Positions 50,314 to 55,135 of a stretch of 55,135 bases of DNA are shown piece after piece. The stretch's first letter is position 1. Each line of letters begins with the position of its first letter. The notes beneath the pieces were generated by a model. It did not search any database. It worked only from the letters and a program-made list of their open reading frames with translations, and had not been told where the DNA came from. The position numbers and the translations under genes were made by a program. The DNA is taken from contig JAZQGH010000197.1 in the NCBI GenBank assembly GCA_045539925.1, positions 1 through 55,135 on the forward strand. The letters run 5' to 3'. Origin of the DNA: SFWF01 sp045539925 (lineage in GTDB: Bacteria > Bacillota > Clostridia > Oscillospirales > Acutalibacteraceae).

Positions 50314-50486
50314 AAGAAGCGCCCCTTTCGTATATAAAAAGCCCGCTTTAGTCCTGTAACCGCTTCTTGTTACAAGATTTTACACGGTTTTTCGACAAAA
50401 TGCACAAAACATATTCCTTCGTTTTGCGATTTATACTGTAATATTACCACAAGTTATTATACTTTTCAATAGTAAAGTTTCAAATT

Positions 50487-51344
50487 TTAATATAAAATTT
50501 TTTGCAGGGAGCTTTTAAGAAGATAATACCCCGCTCTTAAACTAACCGTTGTTTTTATAAGGCAGGTAAAAACACTGAGGGCATAGAGAAATCCGTCCAT
50601 TCGGGAAAATATCTGACTGAGGGTTGCGGTGCTTACCGCTTCGGAATATGGGTAAGAAAGGGTGGATGCAAGTTCACTCCCGAAAAGAGCAATTACATTT
50701 ACACTTATTGCGGAAAGAAGAACAAAGGCAACGAAAAATACACCCGAAAAAGCCTTTCCCGATTGCTTTTTGCATAAAACTGTCAGTGGCAGTGCCGAGA
50801 GGGTAATGGTAGAAAGCAGAGGAAAAAAGCTCCCCGCAAACTTGACGCTCGGGTATTTATACGGAATAAGGTATTTAAGGCTCATAAAGGGGAGTGAAAA
50901 GCCGAATATCAAAAGGATTATGATAACCGCTATGGGGAAAAGGAGCAATGCAGTTTTAAAAAGCAATTTTTTATCCTTAGCATACAAAAGTGCTATAAAT
51001 GAAAAGGTTACAAAGGGCAGTAGCAGATCGCCGACAGAAAGCATTACCTGAGCAGCATAACGGGAGAACTCATAAGCCGTAAACAACGCCACGGTGAAAA
51101 AAAGCAGTGCTGAAAAGAGCGATACCGCGATGCTCAAAGGTCTTTTATACTTAAAGCTTTTCCTTTCCCATACGCTTATAAGTTTTCTGGTGAGAAATAC
51201 GACACAAGCCGAAAGCAAAAAAGCCAAAAAAATACCCAAAATATCGTTTGCTGTGTTAGCGGAAAAGGACAGGGTCAGCACCGTCTCGCCAAGAAGGGTC
51301 AGTGTGCCGAGGCAGATGAATTTTATGCTGTCTGTTTTTATCAA
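50487..51344 (-). CDS. GerAB-like spore germination permease
   Basis: A 285-residue protein with about eight hydrophobic segments, clearly shorter than the usual 360 or so. It is the last gene of an operon with GerA and GerC homologues, overlapping GerC by ATGA, which fixes the assignment to the GerAB (amino-acid permease-like) subunit of a germinant receptor. 'LPFMSLKYLIPYKYPSVKF' resembles the GerAB loop. It would sit in the inner spore membrane and bind the germinant. Confidence 0.75.
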   Translation of the reverse strand: MIKTDSIKFICLGTLTLLGETVLTLSFSANTANDILGIFLAFLLSACVVFLTRKLISVWERKSFKYKRPLSIAVSLFSALLFFTVALFTAYEFSRYAAQVMLSVGDLLLPFVTFSFIALLYAKDKKLLFKTALLLFPIAVIIILLIFGFSLPFMSLKYLIPYKYPSVKFAGSFFPLLSTITLSALPLTVLCKKQSGKAFSGVFFVAFVLLSAISVNVIALFGSELASTLSYPYSEAVSTATLSQIFSRMDGFLYALSVFTCLIKTTVSLRAGYYLLKSSLQKILY

Positions 51345-52018
51345 CTTTTCTCCCCCTCGAAGGTATTTTTCTCCTTTGCGTAATCTATGCTCTCCTCAGC
51401 AGACAACCTTTCGGCGGGAAGGGTGTTCTCATATCTGAGCAGACCCTCGACCTTTAAGTTTTCCTTATTGAAGGTGAGTACGGGCAGGGCAAAACCGCCC
51501 TTTGCAGTCATAATGGCGGTTTCAATTTCAAAAACTGCCGTATGAGCACCGTAACCGAAATATCGGCTGATTTGCTTAATAAGAGCAGAAATATCGGCAC
51601 CCGAAGCAATTTTTTTGCTTTCAAGCACTGCCGATATATCCTCAGTATAGGCTATACCTGTTCTGAGGGAAATCCCTGCATCGCGGCAGAGGGAAAGCAT
51701 ATTTTTAAAGCTCTCACCCTCTACCCTGTCGGTGACAAGAATAAGCTGACAGTGGGCAAAGGAGGGCTTTTTTGACAGCTGACTCCTTATATCCTCCAAA
51801 GCCGTTTTAAAGTCTTCCCCCTCCCCTTTTACGAGAAAGGTGGTGGGGTCTCCGTTTTTTTCACCGTCTACGGTATCTATTGCCTGCAGATAGACCGTTT
51901 TATTGTCCTTTTGGTCAAAGCCGAGTGCCGTAACGGTATATTTAGAATCGGGCTCTGCATAGGCACAGCCGCAAAGCAATATGAAAATCAGTGCTGCAGT
52001 AAATATTTTAAGTCTCAT
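51341..52018 (-). CDS. short GerAC-like germination lipoprotein
   Basis: A protein of 225 residues with signal 'MRLKIFTAALIFILLCGCAYA' and a lipobox Cys. 'YTVTALGFDQKDNKTVYLQAID' and 'KKPSFAHCQLILVTDRVEGE' match domains 1 and 2 of Ger(x)C proteins. Normal GerAC has about 370-400 residues and a third C-terminal domain, which is absent here. ATG 52018 has AAGGAAG upstream and overlaps the gerAA stop by ATGA. It overlaps gerAB by 4 bases at the other end. Confidence 0.85.
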   Translation of the reverse strand: MRLKIFTAALIFILLCGCAYAEPDSKYTVTALGFDQKDNKTVYLQAIDTVDGEKNGDPTTFLVKGEGEDFKTALEDIRSQLSKKPSFAHCQLILVTDRVEGESFKNMLSLCRDAGISLRTGIAYTEDISAVLESKKIASGADISALIKQISRYFGYGAHTAVFEIETAIMTAKGGFALPVLTFNKENLKVEGLLRYENTLPAERLSAEESIDYAKEKNTFEGEKS

Positions 52019-53469
52019 TTTTTCTTCCTTATTCTGTCTTTTGTCTGAATTTCGGGGCGGGTGAGCATATTTTTCCAATTTGTTCTTACAAAAACGTCCT
52101 TAAAGCTCTGAACGGAGGGTGTGTTAAGAGACATAGTAGCATCTACCCCCAGAGAATCCATACTCAGGATATAGTATAGGAGCAGCAGTGCGGTGACAAT
52201 GATTCCGTAAAGCCCGAATAGTGCTGCGACAAATATAAACACAAACCTGAGATAGAAGACCGCAGTTTTAAGACGGGGTACCATAAGGCCGCATATTCCC
52301 GACAGGGCTACCGCAATAAGCATAGGTGCGCTGACTATTTTTGCCTCTACCGCCGACTGCCCTACCACAAGACCGCCCACTATACTCAGTGCGTGTCCTA
52401 CCGACTGTGGCATACGCATACCCGTTTCCCTGAGTATCTCGAATATAAGGGTAAGCAGCAGAGCCTCTAAAACGGTTGGAAAGGGCACCCCTGCCCTTGA
52501 TACCGAAACGGTGAGGGCAAAGGCAGGCGGTAAAAACTCGAAATGATGAGTTGTGAGTGCAACATAAAAGGCGGGAACCGAGATGGCAAGAACAAAACAG
52601 AGCAGCCTCATAAGTCGGCCTGCAGACGCCAGTTTATTATTTATATAATAGTCTTCATCCACCTGAAAGTTTTCGGAAAAGAGGTATGGCAGGGTTATAA
52701 CAACGGGTGTTGCGTCCACGACAAGGGCAATTCTGCCCTCTAAAAGCCTTGCCGCAACTATATCGGGACGCTCGGTAGCGCCTACCCTTTTAAAGAGTCC
52801 TCCTCCCTGACCTATCTGCTCGGTAACATAGTTGGAGTCGAGCACAGAGTCGGTATCAATACGGTTGAGCCTGAGTTTCAGCTCACGGAGTGTCTGTCGG
52901 TTTACAAGGGAATCGAGATAGCATATAAAGGCTATGGTATTTGTTCTTCTGCCAAGCTTTATAAGCTCGGTTTTAAAATCGGTGGTCTGAAGTCTTCGGC
53001 GGAGCATTGCCACATTAAAGAGTGCTGCCTCATCAAAGCCCTCGCGGGGGCCCTGCAAAACCCGTTCGTTTTCGGGCTCGGATATACCTCTTGTGCGCCA
53101 CCCTTTGGTATTTACGGTTATTGCAATATGGCTGTTTTCAAGCAGTAAAAGGGTGTCTCCGTAAAGCATTGCCGATACAGCGTCACCCACCTTGGAGGTC
53201 TGTTTTATTTCACTTGCATAAAGCAGCTTTTCACCTACTTCGGCCGAGATGTTATCGGTGCTAAAAACCTCGCTCGACCGTACAAGGGGTTTTATTATCG
53301 ACTCGTTTATCAGTTCTACATTCACCATACCGTCGAAATAAAAAAGACAGGCACTGACCCCCGAAAAAGAAAACTCTCTTTTCCGAAGAATTATGTCTGA
53401 CTCGAATATTTTTTGTATGAGATTAATATTATCCGACAGTTTTTTGCCGAAGCTTCCCAGTTCTTCCAT
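52015..53469 (-). CDS. GerAA-like spore germination protein
   Basis: A protein of 484 residues with the conserved GerA core: 'NRIDTDSVLDSNYVTEQI', 'RPDIVAARLLEGRIALVVDATPVVI' and 'LPYLFSENFQVDEDYY', followed by about five transmembrane helices with 'PQSVGHALSIVGGLVVGQSAVEAKIVS'. GerA subunits form the ion channel of the germinant receptor in the spore inner membrane. ATG 53469 is chosen because AGGTGA lies 8 bases upstream. Gene order is A-C-B with ATGA overlaps at both joints. Confidence 0.94.
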   Translation of the reverse strand: MEELGSFGKKLSDNINLIQKIFESDIILRKREFSFSGVSACLFYFDGMVNVELINESIIKPLVRSSEVFSTDNISAEVGEKLLYASEIKQTSKVGDAVSAMLYGDTLLLLENSHIAITVNTKGWRTRGISEPENERVLQGPREGFDEAALFNVAMLRRRLQTTDFKTELIKLGRRTNTIAFICYLDSLVNRQTLRELKLRLNRIDTDSVLDSNYVTEQIGQGGGLFKRVGATERPDIVAARLLEGRIALVVDATPVVITLPYLFSENFQVDEDYYINNKLASAGRLMRLLCFVLAISVPAFYVALTTHHFEFLPPAFALTVSVSRAGVPFPTVLEALLLTLIFEILRETGMRMPQSVGHALSIVGGLVVGQSAVEAKIVSAPMLIAVALSGICGLMVPRLKTAVFYLRFVFIFVAALFGLYGIIVTALLLLYYILSMDSLGVDATMSLNTPSVQSFKDVFVRTNWKNMLTRPEIQTKDRIRKKK

Positions 53470-53566
53470 CAAAAATATCACCTGCATTTAGTGTTAACAA
53501 ATCGAAGTGAACTATTCGGGAATTTTTGCATATAAATGTACTAAATGCTTTTTAAGGAGAGAAAAT

Positions 53567-54082
53567 ATGGACAAATCTATGTTTGAAAAATACATACAGG
53601 AAATGAGGGCTCTTAAAACCCTAGCCACCCCCTCTGCCGAGGCAATCAGACCCGAGGCGCCAAAGGTGGACTCTGCGCCCAACAGTGACCAAATGAGCGG
53701 AATGGGGAAACTGATTGTAAACGTTACCTCGGTACGGGGAATTTACCCAGTTGAGGGTGCAAGGGTCACAGTGTTTACAGGTGATGAAGAAAACAGTGCC
53801 GTACTCGCTCAGCTTGTTACCGACCGCAGCGGTAAAACGCCTATAATAGAGCTTCCCGCCCCATCGTCGGTATTTACCGAAGCCCCCGACCCCTCCGAGC
53901 GTCCCTATGCCTACTATAACATAAAAACGGTTGCCGATGGCTTTGTGGACACCTACAATTATAATGTAGCGGTGTTTGATACCGTGACCTCACTGCAGAA
54001 CGTGGGTCTTCAGCCTGTGACAACAGGCATAGAGGGCAACCGCCCCATTGTAATAAACGAATTTGACAACTATACCCTTTAA
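53567..54082 (+). CDS. carboxypeptidase-regulatory-like small protein
   Basis: A 171-residue protein without a signal peptide. After a flexible Pro/Ala/Ser-rich start there is a beta-sandwich-like stretch: 'GKLIVNVTSVRGIYPVEGARVTVFTG', 'QLVTDRSGKTPIIELPAPSS', 'YAYYNIKTVADGFVDTYNYNVAVFD'. This resembles carboxypeptidase-regulatory domains used in spore-coat-associated proteins. ATG 53567 with AAGGAG is used. It is divergent from the gerA operon and 12 bases before the SpoIID-like gene, so it is probably made during sporulation. Confidence 0.7.
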   Translation: MDKSMFEKYIQEMRALKTLATPSAEAIRPEAPKVDSAPNSDQMSGMGKLIVNVTSVRGIYPVEGARVTVFTGDEENSAVLAQLVTDRSGKTPIIELPAPSSVFTEAPDPSERPYAYYNIKTVADGFVDTYNYNVAVFDTVTSLQNVGLQPVTTGIEGNRPIVINEFDNYTL

Positions 54083-54094
54083 GGAGGTGAGACT

Positions 54095-55135
54095 ATGCCA
54101 GACGAAATTGTTCAGTCTATTCCCGAAACCATAACGGTACATCTTGGTGCACCCGATGCGGCGGCAGAAAATGTTACGGTCCCCTTTGCCGATTATGTTA
54201 AAAATGTTGCATCAAGTGAGATTTATCCAAACTGGCCCGAAAATGCGCTGAGAGCCAATATTTACGCGATAACAACATATGCGTTAAACCGAATATATAA
54301 CGAATGGTACCCCTCCCGAGGGTATGATTTCGACATAACAAACACCACAAGGTTTGATCAGGCATTTGTTCCCGACCGCGATATTTTTGAGAACATAAGT
54401 ATCCTTGTGGATGAGCTTTTTAATGATTATGTGGTGCGTCAGGGAACGGTCAATCCCCTGTTCACACAGTTCTGCAACGGCACCACCTCTACCTGCGACG
54501 GACTTAGTCAATGGGGCACTGTCGACCTTGCCGAACAGGGGCTTACCCCTTATCAGATTCTGCAAAGGTACTATGGGGACGACATTAACATAATAAACGA
54601 CGCGCCCGTAGAGGATATTCCCGAATCCTACCCAGGGACACCCCTTCGCATAGGAGACGCCTCAAACGCTGTAGAGACCCTACAGGATGAGCTTAACCGA
54701 ATTTCGCAGAATTACCCTGCTATACCGAAAATTCCCGACCCAAACGGGGTTTTTGACACCGCTACCGAGGCGGCTGTACGAAGCTTTCAGGAGATCTTTG
54801 ACCTGCCCGTTACAGGAGAGGTCGACAAAGCCACCTGGTACAGGATTAAACGGTATTATACGGGGGTCAAAAGTCTTTCGGAGCTTATAAGCGAGGGTGT
54901 AAGCCTACAGGAGGCTGAGGTGCCCTATGAAGACCTGCTCACCATCGGCTCTACGGGAACACCCGTGCGGCTTATACAGTATTATCTTGCAGTTATTGCC
55001 TATTTTAACGGTAATTTTAACATTATACCCATAAGCGGAACCTACGACCAGACAACTGCCGATGCGGTAAGGGCTTTTCAGCAGTTTTACGGTCTTACTG
55101 CCGACGAAATTGTAGGCAGAGAGACCTGGAACAAG
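54095..55135 (+). CDS. SpoIID-like domain plus peptidoglycan-binding repeats, 3' end outside window
   Basis: I translated this from ATG 54095 (AAGGAGGTGAG before it); it is open for 347 codons to the window edge. The N-terminal 170 residues resemble SpoIID/amidase-enhancer proteins ('NWPENALRANIYAITTYAL', 'CDGLSQWGTVDLAEQGLTPYQILQRYYG'). Two peptidoglycan-binding type 1 units follow ('LRIGDASNAVETLQDELNRIS', 'TIGSTGTPVRLIQYYLAVIA'). In SpoIID the catalytic Glu precedes A-L-K; here the aligned residue seems to be Asn (PE-N-ALR). It may bind or trim cortex peptidoglycan with the preceding protein. Confidence 0.82.
   Translation, partial: MPDEIVQSIPETITVHLGAPDAAAENVTVPFADYVKNVASSEIYPNWPENALRANIYAITTYALNRIYNEWYPSRGYDFDITNTTRFDQAFVPDRDIFENISILVDELFNDYVVRQGTVNPLFTQFCNGTTSTCDGLSQWGTVDLAEQGLTPYQILQRYYGDDINIINDAPVEDIPESYPGTPLRIGDASNAVETLQDELNRISQNYPAIPKIPDPNGVFDTATEAAVRSFQEIFDLPVTGEVDKATWYRIKRYYTGVKSLSELISEGVSLQEAEVPYEDLLTIGSTGTPVRLIQYYLAVIAYFNGNFNIIPISGTYDQTTADAVRAFQQFYGLTADEIVGRETWNK

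Overview
The window looks like a chromosome segment from a spore-forming, probably gut-dwelling Clostridia (Oscillospirales/Ruminococcaceae-like). The evidence is a gerA-type germination operon, a SpoIID-like protein, a T-box leader, indirect tRNA amidation (AspRS-GatC, GatA, GatB), VanRS-like and PadR/DUF1700/DUF4097 modules, and a hexuronate/glycoside locus. No rRNA gene, intact tRNA gene or CRISPR array was seen.

1-13.4 kb is accessory DNA, probably the right end of an integrative element. It starts with a CAP-domain lipoprotein (cut by the window edge) and a DUF6809-type protein. Next is an AT-rich defence island: two plus-strand DNA methyltransferases converge on a minus-strand operon made of a double-HTH control protein, a methyltransferase-Mrr nuclease fusion, and a candidate restriction enzyme built from two tandem copies of one nuclease-like domain. 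A DUF262/HNH/DUF4357 (GmrSD-like) protein and an unrecognised membrane-anchored protein follow. Two excisionase-like HTH proteins and a 3' fragment of a serine tRNA gene close the region, as expected at an attachment site.

13.4-31 kb is mostly chromosomal: zinc-ribbon and NERD membrane proteins, a scar where fragments of adhE and a GH36 alpha-galactosidase are joined back to back, two multi-pass membrane proteins that may be glycosyltransferases, a MATE exporter, an ECF S component, a GMP synthase lacking its glutaminase domain, a SLOG gene split by a 276-bp MITE, a cluster of envelope-sensing regulators (PadR-DUF1700-DUF4097, MerR-TM-zinc ribbon, VanRS-like), a cyclophilin lipoprotein and an AlaX editing protein.

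31-36 kb is the most unusual core-metabolism locus. A T-box controls an operon coding for an AspRS-GatC fusion, a GatA that has lost the amidase serines, and GatB. With the GMP synthase lacking a GATase domain, two normally glutamine-dependent amidations in this window have no visible glutaminase function, suggesting use of free ammonia.

36-45 kb is a hexuronate/glycoside locus (UxuA, UxuB-type SDR, AraC regulator, GPH symporter, GH2 glycosidase, two sugar-phosphate isomerase-like proteins). 45-55 kb holds a DegT aminotransferase and phosphosugar transferase pair, PnuC behind a structured leader, an intergenic array of small hairpins, an EF-G-like GTPase, a gerA operon with a short GerAC, and a divergent pair with a SpoIID-like peptidoglycan-binding protein that runs off the end.
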